Source: CAYQQK01 sp964420065
Lineage (GTDB): Bacteria; Bacillota; Dethiobacteria; DTU022
Length of the DNA stretch: 64,000 nucleotides
Direction of reading: 5' to 3'
NCBI GenBank assembly: GCA_964420065.1
Contig: CAYQQK010000005.1
Coordinates: forward strand, 1-64,000
Shown here: in pieces, positions 8,670 to 16,783 of the stretch
Layout: every line of letters starts with the position of its first letter
How positions within the stretch are numbered: position 1 is the stretch's first letter
Notes under the pieces: model-generated
What the model saw: the letters and a program-made list of their open reading frames with translations, nothing else
Databases searched by the model: none
What the model was told of the DNA's origin: nothing
Program-made: the position numbers and the translations under genes

Positions 8670-9707
8670 TCAATACAAGGAGCCGCTGTTGACCACCGGT
8701 TGGGCATCCCTGTTCCCACACAGGATCACCAGCAAGTTGCTGACCATGGCCGCCTTGCGTTCTTCGTCCAGCTGCACGATCTCATTTTCGTTCAGTTTCG
8801 TCAGCGCCATTTCAACCATGCTTACCGCACCTTCCACAATCATCTGCCTGGCATCAATGATCGCCGAAGCCTGCTGTCGTTGGAGCATCGCCGCGGCAAT
8901 TTCCGGGGCATAGGAAAGGTGGGTAATCCGTGCTTCCAGGATCTCCAGACCGGCCAGCTCCACCTTGGATTGAATTTCCGTCCTCAACTTGTCTGCCACT
9001 TCCTGGCTGCTGCCGCGCAAGGAATATTCGTTGTCCTCATCGGATACATCGGATACGTCATAAGGATAAAGGCGCACAATATTGCGCAGCGCCGAGTCAC
9101 ACTGGATGGATAAGAATTCGGTATAGTTATCAACATTGAAAACCGCTTTGGCTGTATTGACCACCTTCCAGATTACAACAATACCGATGATGATCGGGTT
9201 GCCGAGACGGTCGTTGATCTTCTGTTTGTCATTGTTCAGGGTCATCGCTTTGAGGGATATTTTTTTGCTGAGCATCTGTGTTATGGCGGCGGTTTGGCTT
9301 TTATCTTTGGCGATACTTTGTTGTGCGGTGATCATTCCCGAAGAGGTGGAGGTAGTGGCGGGATTGACCGCTGCCGTAAAGGGGTGGACAAAGAAAAAGC
9401 CTTCGCCCTTGAGGGTGCCATAATATCGACCAAACAGGGTCAATACCAGGGCCTCGTTCGGTTTAAGGACTTTCAATCCGGCAAAAATGATCGGCCCGAT
9501 GATCAATAGATAGATTGAACCGGCCAGGATAGAAACGATACGGGTCACTTTTGGTAACTGAGCCGCGCTTATGCCCAGAATCAAAACCAGGATGGCGATC
9601 ATGATCAGAACGATGTTCAATAGAAGAACCGGCATACCCCCGATTGATCTTGCCGTGATTTCTTGATCATGTTCTGCACCGGTAGGATTATGCTGATTGG
9701 CGGACAT
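8670..9707 (-). CDS. SPFH/Band 7 domain membrane protein
   Basis: Protein of 345 residues. A polar N-terminus is followed by two hydrophobic segments (residues about 28-50 and 60-80), then an SPFH domain (from [19 protein letters not shown]) and a coiled region rich in [15 protein letters not shown] repeats ([19 protein letters not shown]). SPFH proteins form ring-like membrane scaffolds related to stomatin and flotillin. ATG 9707 is chosen because AAAGGAG lies eight bases upstream. It is followed by a ribbon-helix-helix gene, a recurrent pairing whose purpose is not established. Confidence 0.9.
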   Translation of the reverse strand: MSANQHNPTGAEHDQEITARSIGGMPVLLLNIVLIMIAILVLILGISAAQLPKVTRIVSILAGSIYLLIIGPIIFAGLKVLKPNEALVLTLFGRYYGTLKGEGFFFVHPFTAAVNPATTSTSSGMITAQQSIAKDKSQTAAITQMLSKKISLKAMTLNNDKQKINDRLGNPIIIGIVVIWKVVNTAKAVFNVDNYTEFLSIQCDSALRNIVRLYPYDVSDVSDEDNEYSLRGSSQEVADKLRTEIQSKVELAGLEILEARITHLSYAPEIAAAMLQRQQASAIIDARQMIVEGAVSMVEMALTKLNENEIVQLDEERKAAMVSNLLVILCGNRDAQPVVNSGSLY

Positions 9708-9752
9708 GGAACCCACTCCTTTATGTGTAGGTATTAATATGATATTAAAATT

Positions 9753-9781
9753 ATATTACATTGACACCGGAAAAAGATCAA
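9753..9781 (-). promoter_or_regulatory. Probable promoter of the SPFH gene
   Basis: Read on the minus strand: TTGATC (9776-9781), 17 bases, TAATAT (9753-9758). It lies 45 bases upstream of the SPFH start in an AT-rich stretch. Confidence 0.5.
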
Positions 9782-9906
9782 CACTTTTCCCTACCGGATA
9801 CCCCGGGAAGCAAAGGTTGGCGGAATTTTCATTTTACCGTCGCCAAGTCCAACCACCTATTTTGTCGAAATAACATATTAAATACCTGTGTTGACAAAAA
9901 TACGTC

Positions 9907-9935
9907 TTGACTTTTACCTTTTGGCACGATATAGT
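9907..9935 (+). promoter_or_regulatory. Sigma-A promoter of the type IV pilus operon
   Basis: TTGACT (9907-9912), exactly 17 bases, TATAGT (9930-9935). Transcription would start near 9942, about 30 bases before the riboswitch core. Confidence 0.75.
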
Positions 9936-9968
9936 GATAAGCAGTAGTTAAAATAACATATGCTGAAA

Positions 9969-10053
9969 ACCGATAAGGGCAAATCTGTCGAAAGGCAGTG
10001 ACGCAAAGCCAACAGGCCTAAAGCGAAAGCCAGGGCGGCTGGGTTGCCGGAGG
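9969..10053 (+). promoter_or_regulatory. Cyclic di-GMP-I (GEMM-I) riboswitch
   Basis: The sequence follows the GEMM-I aptamer closely: AGGGCAAA, a stem capped by GAAA (CTGTCGAAAGGCAG), the invariant GACGCAAAGCC, GGCCTAAA, a second arm closed by a GCGAAAGC-like loop, and GGCTGGGTTGCCGG at the 3' side (tetraloop receptor and closing helix). It lies between a sigma-A promoter and an intrinsic terminator in the leader of pilB. The switch therefore most likely acts on transcription. Which state is ON cannot be proved by eye; related switches before clostridial pilus genes turn expression on with c-di-GMP. Confidence 0.93.
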
Positions 10054-10061
10054 AGAATGAT

Positions 10062-10090
10062 TTCCAAGGGTAACCTTGGAATTTTTTTTT
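10062..10090 (+). terminator. Leader terminator, probable riboswitch expression platform
   Basis: TTCCAAGG pairs with CCTTGGAA around a GTAA tetraloop and is followed by nine T residues. It starts nine bases after the aptamer and ends 19 bases before pilB, as expected for a riboswitch-controlled attenuator. Confidence 0.9.
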
Positions 10091-10109
10091 AAACCGGGAG
10101 GTAGGGTCG

Positions 10110-11837
10110 GTGGCCAAATTTACCCGGAAAAGAATGAGCGATATTCTGATGGAAGCCGGGGCTGTTTCAGCGGAACAGATCGACAAAGCCGTTATTGACC
10201 AAAAACGTAGTCGTAAATGGATCGGTCAGGTTTTGGTCGAAAATGGTTTTATAAACGAAGAGAAGCTGGCGGAAATATTGGAGCAACAGCTCGGTATACC
10301 ACAGGTTAATCTCTACAACTACCAGATTGATCCGGAAGCGGTCACGTCCATCCCCATCCACCTTGCCCAGCGTTACCAGGTTGTCCCCCTGGGCATGCAT
10401 GAAAATCGTTTGGTTCTGGCCATGGCCGATCCGATGAACCTGATCGCCCTGGATGACGTAGCCATGATTACCGGCAAGGAGGTTGAGCCGGTGATCGCTT
10501 CCGTCAGTGCAATCAATAGTGTGATCAACCAGTTTTACGGGTTGAAGGAATCGATGCAGATGCGGGTAGCCGAACGGATGGATAGCGGGGATGACAAGGA
10601 ACTGGAACGATTGAAAGCGCTGGTCGAGGATGCGCCCATCGTCAAGGTGGTCAACTCACTCATCCAGCAAGCGGTCAACGAAGGCGCCAGTGATATTCAC
10701 ATCGAACCGTCCGACAACGGAGTGCGGGTCCGCCTGCGCATTGATGGTATTCTTTACGATTTGATGCAGCCTCCCAAGGATACCCAGACCTTGATTGTCT
10801 CGCGTATCAAAATCATGGCCAACATGGATATTGCCGAGCGCCGCTTGCCCCAGGATGGCCGCATTCAGATCCAGGCCGGGTTGAAGGATGTCAACATGCG
10901 TGTCTCCACTTTGCCGACGATTCACGGTGAAAAAGTTGTCATTCGGCTTTTGGAGAAAGAACGCATCATCCTGCCATTGGATCAGCTTGGTTTCTCCGAA
11001 CGCAACTATCGTATTTTTATGCAGTTGCTGATGAACCATGCCGGGATTATTCTTGTGACCGGCCCCACCGGTTCGGGTAAAACGACCACCCTTTATTCGG
11101 CCTTGAATTATCTCAACCGGTCGGAAGATAATATCATAACCGTGGAGGATCCGGTCGAATACCACCTGGATGGGATCAACCAGATCCAGGTCAACTCACG
11201 CATTAACCTCACTTTTGCCAACGCCCTGCGATCCATCCTTCGTCAGGACCCGGACATAATCATGATCGGCGAGATCCGCGACCTGGAGACGGCCGAAATG
11301 GCCACCCGGGCGGCTTTGACCGGACATCTGGTCCTAAGCACCCTTCATACCAATGATGCCGTAAGGGCGGTTTCTCGCCTGATGGATATGGGGGTAGAGG
11401 GCTATCTCATTACCTCGTCCCTGATCGGGGTAGTGGCCCAACGGCTGATCCGGGTTATTTGTCCCAACTGCCGCAAGGAATATTTGCTCTCACCCGAAGA
11501 ACGGGCTCTTTACAGCCGTATTTTTGAACAGGACCCGCCGGCAAAACTTTATCGCGGCGCGGGTTGCAAAAGCTGTAACCGGACCGGTTACCGTGGAAGG
11601 ATGGCTATTCACGAAGTGTTGCCGGTCAACCAGGAGGTGCGGCGGATGATCTTGCAAGGTGCAACCTCCGATATGCTTGAGGACCTGGTTCTGCGGCAGG
11701 GCATGGAGACCATATCCGTCAATGGCAGGCAGCGTATCCTGGAGGGGAGCACTACCCTGCAGGAAGTGGTGCGTGTGGCCTTCAGTTCGGTTGAACTCGG
11801 ATCCCTGTCCGGGGTAGGTAAAACTTCGCCGCAGTGA
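10110..11837 (+). CDS. pilB: Type IV pilus assembly ATPase PilB
   Basis: Cytoplasmic hexameric ATPase that powers pilus extension, 575 residues. The N-terminal 140 residues form a MshEN/GspE_N domain with WIGQVLVENGFINEEKLAEI, a pattern of the kind that binds c-di-GMP in MshE and clostridial PilB. The ATPase core has SDIHIEP, Walker A GPTGSGKTTTLYS (around residue 320), the Asp box ITVEDPVEYHL, Walker B DIIMIGEIRD and the His box LSTLHTNDA. A zinc-binding pair, CPNC and CKSC, lies near residues 452 and 487. It starts at GTG 10110 with GGGAGG upstream and is the first gene of the pilus operon. Confidence 0.97.
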   Translation: MAKFTRKRMSDILMEAGAVSAEQIDKAVIDQKRSRKWIGQVLVENGFINEEKLAEILEQQLGIPQVNLYNYQIDPEAVTSIPIHLAQRYQVVPLGMHENRLVLAMADPMNLIALDDVAMITGKEVEPVIASVSAINSVINQFYGLKESMQMRVAERMDSGDDKELERLKALVEDAPIVKVVNSLIQQAVNEGASDIHIEPSDNGVRVRLRIDGILYDLMQPPKDTQTLIVSRIKIMANMDIAERRLPQDGRIQIQAGLKDVNMRVSTLPTIHGEKVVIRLLEKERIILPLDQLGFSERNYRIFMQLLMNHAGIILVTGPTGSGKTTTLYSALNYLNRSEDNIITVEDPVEYHLDGINQIQVNSRINLTFANALRSILRQDPDIIMIGEIRDLETAEMATRAALTGHLVLSTLHTNDAVRAVSRLMDMGVEGYLITSSLIGVVAQRLIRVICPNCRKEYLLSPEERALYSRIFEQDPPAKLYRGAGCKSCNRTGYRGRMAIHEVLPVNQEVRRMILQGATSDMLEDLVLRQGMETISVNGRQRILEGSTTLQEVVRVAFSSVELGSLSGVGKTSPQ

Positions 11838-11846
11838 ATTAATCAA

Positions 11847-13007
11847 GTGAAGGTGATGGGGCAGGTGGGTGAACAGTTTACCCTGGAAAATGAATTGGCG
11901 GAAACCCGTGAGATCGACCGCCTTTTGTGCGAGGCGGTGGAACGCGGGGCGTCCGATCTGCATCTTACCGTGGGGCTGCCTCCGGTATTGCGCCTGCACG
12001 GTGAACTGGTGCGGCTGGAATTGCCTCCTTTAACCCCTGCCGGCAGCGCGACCCTGGCGGCACAGATTTTGCAAAAACCTCAGGAAACGGCACTGGAGCA
12101 AAGAGGCGAAGTGGATCTGGCCTATTCGCTGCCCGGAGTGGGGCGGTTCCGGATCAATGTCTATCGCCAGCGGGATAGCATCGCCATCGCTCTCCGGGTG
12201 CTCAAGGAAAAAATTCCGGAACTGGATGCGCTCGGTCTGCCCGCGGCGGCCGGCCGGATGGCGCGTCATCACAAGGGGCTGGTTCTGGTTACCGGTCCCA
12301 CGGGTAGCGGTAAATCAACCACCCTGGCGGCGATGATCGGGTTAATCAATCGTGAACGCCGCTGTCATATCCTCACTCTTGAAGATCCGATCGAATATCT
12401 GCACCATCACGATCGAAGCATGATCAACCAGCGGGAGATCGGCCAGGATAGCGAAAGCTTTGCCGGGGGGCTGCGTGCCGCCCTGCGCGAGGATCCGGAT
12501 GTGATCCTGGTGGGCGAAATGCGTGACCTGGAAACGATCTCCATTGCCATCACTGCGGCTGAAACTGGACACCTGGTTTTGGCCTCCTTGCACACCGTGG
12601 ACGCGCCACAGACGATTGACCGGGTGATTGATGTTTTTCCACCCCACCAGCAGCAGCAGATCCGGGTGCAGATGGCCAATACCCTGGTCGGGATAATCGC
12701 TCAGCGCTTGATGCAGCGTCGGGATGGTCAGGGGCGGGTGGCTGCCGTCGAGATCCTGATCGCCACCCCGGCGGTGCGGAACCTGATCCGGGAAGGCAAG
12801 ATACACCAGATCTATTCCGTTATCCAAACCGGAGCCAAGTTTGGCATGCAGTTGATGGACGCACACCTGGTCAAGCATTATGAAGCGGGGCTGATCGATC
12901 ACCAGGCGGCATTGGATCATGCCGTGGACCCGGAAACGATGGCCAAAACGATCATGCGCCCCCAGGGCGCCGGTCATACAGGTCCGGTCGGAAGAGGCTA
13001 TCGTTAG
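11847..13007 (+). CDS. pilT: Type IV pilus retraction ATPase PilT
   Basis: Motor ATPase for pilus retraction and twitching, 386 residues. It has GASDLHLTVGLPPVLRLHG near the N-terminus, Walker A TGPTGSGKSTTLAAM (around residue 150), ILTLEDPIEYLH, Walker B DVILVGEMRDLETI, and LASLHTVDA. The retraction-specific motif AIRNLIREGK is present as AVRNLIREGK, followed by IYSVIQTGAKFGMQLMD. The start is uncertain: GTG 11847 or ATG 11856, neither with a strong ribosome site, which suggests coupling to pilB, whose stop lies 10 bases upstream. Confidence 0.96.
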   Translation: MKVMGQVGEQFTLENELAETREIDRLLCEAVERGASDLHLTVGLPPVLRLHGELVRLELPPLTPAGSATLAAQILQKPQETALEQRGEVDLAYSLPGVGRFRINVYRQRDSIAIALRVLKEKIPELDALGLPAAAGRMARHHKGLVLVTGPTGSGKSTTLAAMIGLINRERRCHILTLEDPIEYLHHHDRSMINQREIGQDSESFAGGLRAALREDPDVILVGEMRDLETISIAITAAETGHLVLASLHTVDAPQTIDRVIDVFPPHQQQQIRVQMANTLVGIIAQRLMQRRDGQGRVAAVEILIATPAVRNLIREGKIHQIYSVIQTGAKFGMQLMDAHLVKHYEAGLIDHQAALDHAVDPETMAKTIMRPQGAGHTGPVGRGYR

Positions 13008-13043
13008 GAGGATCTGCTTTCTGTTTGCAAGGGGGGTGCGCCG

Positions 13044-14261
13044 GTGTCCCGAACTTACCGTTTTGTAGCCAAGGACTGGCAGGGCTTTACCCGCGACGGC
13101 TATCATAGCGCAGGCAGCCTCAGGGAGGCGCTGGACAACCTGCGCGGTCAGAACCTGATCGTCCTGAAGATCCACGAAAAAAGCGGCGCCGCGACCCGGG
13201 GCGCGCGCGGGCTGCCTTTTAAAAAAAAGGTGAAGGCCCGCGATTTAATGCTCTTCTGCCGCCAGTTCGGGACCATGATTGCAGCGGGAATGACCGCCCT
13301 GCACGCCCTGCAGGTGCTGGTGCTGCAGACGGAACACCCGGAGCTGCGGGAACGGTTGCGCCGGATCGCCCATGCCCTGGAAAAAGGGAGCACGATGGAG
13401 GATGCCTTTGGCGCCCACCCGGATCTTTTACCGCAGATTTTGATCAATATGATCGCCGCCGGGGAGGCGGGCGGGATCCTGGAAGAGGTGCTGGAGCGGC
13501 TGGCCGATCACTTCCAGAAACAGCACGATCTGGAGGAGAAGATTCGCTCCGCGACGACCTACCCGGTGGTGATCACCGTGGTCATGTTCCTGGTGATGTG
13601 TGTAATGGTCTTCTTTGTCCTGCCGCGTTTCGCCGATATTTTTGAAAGTATCGGCGGCATCCAGCTTCCGCTGATCACCCGCCTGCTCCTGGGGACGGTA
13701 AACTTTGTTCTGCACTACTGGTACCTGGTCCTCGGGGCGGTGATACTTCTGGTAGCGGGACTGCTTTACGCTATCAACACCCCCGGCGGGAGACTTCGCT
13801 TTGACCGTCTGAAACTGAAGGCGCCAGTTTTTGGCTCGATTTACACGAAAACGGTGATCGCCCGCTTTGCGCGAACCCTGAGTACGCTTATGGTGAGCGG
13901 GGTCGGACTGCTGCCCTCGCTGGAGTTGGTCGAAAAGGTGATCGATAACGTGGTTTTAGGTCAATCGCTGAAACAGGTCGGAGAGGCGATTCGCACCGGA
14001 CAATCGATCTCTCTACCCCTGCGGGCCAGCGCGATCTTTCCGCCCCTGGTGGTGGAGATGGTGCACGTCGGCGAGGAGACCGGCGGGTTGGATGAGATGC
14101 TCCGGCGCACCGCCGATTTTTACGAAGCAGAGGTGGCTTATGTGGTGGATCGCCTCGGGACGATCATCGAGCCGGTCTTGATTCTGGTGATCGGCCTCTT
14201 TGTCGGCCTGCTGATCATTTCGATCATCACCCCCTTGTTCCAAATTTACCAGTCGATCTGA
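13044..14261 (+). CDS. pilC: Type IV pilus inner membrane platform protein PilC
   Basis: Polytopic membrane protein of 405 residues that anchors the pilus machine and couples PilB and PilT to pilin movement. It has two GspF repeats, each starting with a cytoplasmic helical region (LMLFCRQFGTMIAAGMTAL at about residue 70; TVIARFARTLSTLMVSGVGL at about 275). Three hydrophobic segments are visible (around residues 175-195, 225-245 and 375-400). It starts at GTG 13044 behind AAGGGGGGTG. It follows pilT by 36 bases. Confidence 0.95.
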   Translation: MSRTYRFVAKDWQGFTRDGYHSAGSLREALDNLRGQNLIVLKIHEKSGAATRGARGLPFKKKVKARDLMLFCRQFGTMIAAGMTALHALQVLVLQTEHPELRERLRRIAHALEKGSTMEDAFGAHPDLLPQILINMIAAGEAGGILEEVLERLADHFQKQHDLEEKIRSATTYPVVITVVMFLVMCVMVFFVLPRFADIFESIGGIQLPLITRLLLGTVNFVLHYWYLVLGAVILLVAGLLYAINTPGGRLRFDRLKLKAPVFGSIYTKTVIARFARTLSTLMVSGVGLLPSLELVEKVIDNVVLGQSLKQVGEAIRTGQSISLPLRASAIFPPLVVEMVHVGEETGGLDEMLRRTADFYEAEVAYVVDRLGTIIEPVLILVIGLFVGLLIISIITPLFQIYQSI

Positions 14262-14347
14262 TCGGGGGCGAAGCAATACCGGGCGCTGTGCGCCTGTTGA
14301 TATAGAGTACGGGAAATCTAAATCTAAAACAAGGAGAGATGGAGACC

Positions 14348-14743
14348 ATGGTTTTAAAATTTGCGGAGATGATGCGACGGAATCGTAAAGGGGAAGCGGG
14401 CTTCACCCTGATCGAGCTGCTGGTGGTCATTGCTATCCTCGGGGTACTGGCGGCGATTGCGATCCCGCTGGTGGCTAACCGTATTGATGAGGCGCGAACA
14501 TCGGCGGACTTAGCGAATATTCGTTTGTTGCAGGGGGCGGTGGATTTATTCAGATTAGATACCAGTGTGTACCCGACCAATTTTCAGGGTGACCTGCTAT
14601 TGGATAAAGCGAGTGCTACTTCGTATTCGGGCTATGAAGGTCCATATATCCAGGAAGAAGTTCAACCACCGCATGGTAGTTTTGAAGCATATACATTAGA
14701 AAGCGGTAAGGTAATAGGTACCAGTAATAAACAGGAAGAATGA
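14348..14743 (+). CDS. pilA: Major type IV pilin (PilA/GspG-like prepilin)
   Basis: Prepilin of about 131 residues. The leader ends KGEAG and is cut before FTLIELLVVIAILGVLAAIA, with the conserved Glu5. The soluble part ends in an acidic tail NKQEE. ATG 14348 is preferred over ATG 14339 because AAGGAG would be only two bases from the latter. From about 14490 onward the gene is clearly more A+T-rich than its neighbours, which is common for surface-exposed, fast-changing pilins. Its position directly after pilC and its lack of a truncated or fused architecture suggest it is the main subunit, but expression level cannot be seen. Confidence 0.88.
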   Translation: MVLKFAEMMRRNRKGEAGFTLIELLVVIAILGVLAAIAIPLVANRIDEARTSADLANIRLLQGAVDLFRLDTSVYPTNFQGDLLLDKASATSYSGYEGPYIQEEVQPPHGSFEAYTLESGKVIGTSNKQEE

Positions 14744-14893
14744 ATTATTCCTAATCATGTTGGTTGGGTGGCGGTTGTAAGCCGACATCTTTTATCTTTG
14801 TGCACCCGGAATGGACGGCGGCTTGGCGGTGAAAGCATGTTATAGGTTTGGCAGTTAGTACCATTAATCGAAAGCAAGCGAGGTGGATCTAAA

Positions 14894-15694
14894 CTGTCGT
14901 TAGCGCCGTACCTACCGCTTTCCTTTTTCGGAATGGGTCTGTGTGCCGGCAGCTTCCTCAATGTGGTTATCTACCGGCTCCCCCGCGGGGAATCGGTGGT
15001 CCGGCCCCCTTCCCGCTGTCCGGGGTGCGGGAGACGCCTGACCACGTTGGAGCTGGTGCCGATTCTCAGCTATCTCTGGCTGCGCGGTCGATGCCGCAAT
15101 TGCGGCAAGGCGATCAGCTTGCGCTACCCGCTGGTGGAACTGGCGGGGGGGATCCTGTTTCTGGCTGTTTACACCCGTTTCGGTTTGACCCTTGCGGCCG
15201 CCGGCTATGCTTTTTTTCTTTCCTTGCTCCTGGCCGCCGCTCTGATCGATCTGCAATGCCGGCGCATTCCCAACGCCCTCAACGCGGCGGGATTGATCGG
15301 GGGCGGGCTGGTTTTGCTGGCCGGCCTGTGCGGCGGGCGGGCGGGGTGGCCCGTACTCGTCCCGCCCCGCCCGCCCGGTGAAGCCCTGCTCGGGTTACTC
15401 CTTGGGGGTGGCCTGCTGTTGCTCGTTGGCCTCGTTTCCCGCGGCGGTATGGGAGCGGGTGATTTCAAGCTGGCCGCCGTGATCGGGCTTTTTGTCGGGT
15501 TCAAGGGGATGGCCGTCGTGCTGTTACTGGGATTTACGTCCGGGGCATTAACCGGGATGCTCCTGATCTTGCTGAAAATCTGCGGGCGGAAAGATCCTCT
15601 CCCCTTCGCCCCTTTCCTCTCCGCGGCCGCGCTGGTTACTGTTTTCTGGGGAGAGGCGATCTGGAACTGGTACCGGCACCTGTTTGTCGGTTAA
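14894..15694 (+). CDS. pilD: Prepilin peptidase/N-methyltransferase PilD
   Basis: Membrane aspartyl protease that removes prepilin leaders and methylates the new N-terminus. The N-terminal part has GSFLNVVIYRLPRGES and two zinc pairs (CPGC, CRNC). Catalytic aspartates lie in AALIDLQCRRIP and GGMGAGDFKL. Seven or eight hydrophobic segments are visible. The first ATG (14933) has no ribosome site and would cut off most of the first membrane segment. CTG 14894 has GAGGTGG seven bases upstream and restores a full N-terminus (LSLAPYLPLSFFGMGLCAGS). I therefore propose a CTG start. Confidence 0.85.
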   Translation: MSLAPYLPLSFFGMGLCAGSFLNVVIYRLPRGESVVRPPSRCPGCGRRLTTLELVPILSYLWLRGRCRNCGKAISLRYPLVELAGGILFLAVYTRFGLTLAAAGYAFFLSLLLAAALIDLQCRRIPNALNAAGLIGGGLVLLAGLCGGRAGWPVLVPPRPPGEALLGLLLGGGLLLLVGLVSRGGMGAGDFKLAAVIGLFVGFKGMAVVLLLGFTSGALTGMLLILLKICGRKDPLPFAPFLSAAALVTVFWGEAIWNWYRHLFVG

Positions 15695-15765
15695 AGGGGA
15701 ATAGAGGAAATTACGACAGGAAATTGCTTTATCTTGTAGAACCTGTATCCCCTGGGCGATATTCC

Positions 15766-15858
15766 CCTTTCCTCCGGTTACGGGTATGGATGGAACATTG
15801 ATCAGAATCGGAATAAACAGGCGCAAAACCGGAGGAAAGGTGCCGGGGGGGTAACCGG
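15766..15858 (+). promoter_or_regulatory. Competing RNA hairpins before a minor pilin gene
   Basis: CCTTTCCTCCGGTT (15766-15779) is perfectly complementary to AACCGGAGGAAAGG (15827-15840). Part of the same arm, CCGGTTAC (15774-15781), is also complementary to GTAACCGG (15851-15858), which reaches the first base of the GTG start at 15858. The two pairings exclude each other, so the start site could be exposed or hidden. It may instead be a processing hairpin inside the operon. Confidence 0.45.
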
Positions 15859-16328
15859 TGCCGGAGCGGGGTAGATGTTTTGAAAACGGTTTTACCTTTG
15901 TCGAACTGCTCGTGGCCGTCACCATCGTGGCCGTGGTGTCGGTGCCGTTGCTGAGCCTGTTTATCTGCGGGTATGCCACCACGGTTACCGCCGGCAGGCA
16001 GACCGTGGCTGTTAACCTCTGCCGGGATAGGATCGAGGAAATCAAGGGCGGGAGTTGCGCTTGGTACAATCAGTTCAACGGAGAAGAAAGCCCAATTGTT
16101 CTATTTGAAGAAACCCCGGTTCCTGATTTCGACCTATTTTGCCGTCGTACGGAAATTTTGTCGGAAGAGCTGCCCGGGTTTCCCGGAATTACCATGGCTC
16201 GCATCATCGTGACCGTGTCCTGGCGGCAAGGGGAGGTTGAACGGTCGATCACGCTGGAAACATATCTCGACAGTTCCGCCCTGAGCAGAAGTGAGGGGGT
16301 GGGCGGATATGCCGGGAAAGCGAGATGA
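15858..16328 (+). CDS. Type IV minor pilin, PilV/GspI type
   Basis: Prepilin-like protein of 156 residues. The leader MPERGRCFENG is followed by FTFVELLVAVTIVAVVSVPLL with Glu5, then NLCRDRIEEIKG, a pattern typical of PilV/GspI proteins. It starts at GTG 15858 with GGGGGGG upstream. The end overlaps the next minor pilin by 20 bases. Minor pilins of this kind form the priming complex at the pilus tip. Confidence 0.85.
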   Translation: MPERGRCFENGFTFVELLVAVTIVAVVSVPLLSLFICGYATTVTAGRQTVAVNLCRDRIEEIKGGSCAWYNQFNGEESPIVLFEETPVPDFDLFCRRTEILSEELPGFPGITMARIIVTVSWRQGEVERSITLETYLDSSALSRSEGVGGYAGKAR

Positions 16329-16779
16329 GAACGGCGGGTTCACCCTGATCGAAACCCTGGCGGCCCTGGCTATTTGCAGTCTGGTGGTGGCGGCATTGCT
16401 TTCATTTTACCTGAACGGGGTCAGCGCCTGGCGGCGCGGTACGGATTGCATGGAGAACCAGCAAAGCGCGCGGATCGCTCTGGAACGTATGACCCGGGAT
16501 CTGCGTTATGCCCGTTTGATCTGCATTGAAGGTCCGGAGAAGGTAAGCTACCGGTTGCCGCACGATCCCTTGACCTATAGCTATCGCCGCCAGGGAGAAG
16601 AACTGGTTCACGAATCTCGTAACGGTATCGTGGCGCATACAAAAATAGCCCTGGGGATCACCGCTTTAACCATTCAGGAAGAAGATGGCACAGTATCGAT
16701 CACCATTTGTAGCGGCGGGGAAACGGCACCTTTTACCCTGCACAGCAGCATCTGGCCAAGGAATGTCTGCCGGGAGTAA
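16309..16779 (+). CDS. Type IV minor pilin, PilW/GspJ type
   Basis: Prepilin-like protein of 156 residues. MPGKRDENGG is followed by FTLIETLAALAICSLVVAALL, then QQSARIALERMTRDLRYARL, the helix characteristic of PilW/GspJ proteins. ATG 16309 is preferred to GTG 16291 because a G-rich ribosome site (GGGGGTGGG) precedes it. It overlaps the previous gene and is followed four bases later by a PilX-like gene. Confidence 0.85.
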   Translation: MPGKRDENGGFTLIETLAALAICSLVVAALLSFYLNGVSAWRRGTDCMENQQSARIALERMTRDLRYARLICIEGPEKVSYRLPHDPLTYSYRRQGEELVHESRNGIVAHTKIALGITALTIQEEDGTVSITICSGGETAPFTLHSSIWPRNVCRE

Positions 16780-16783
16780 AACG

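Noticed and set aside
12342..13175. 277-codon minus-strand frame across pilT and pilC
   Set aside because: It lies opposite conserved PilT motifs and is rich in His and Gln, typical of a shadow frame.
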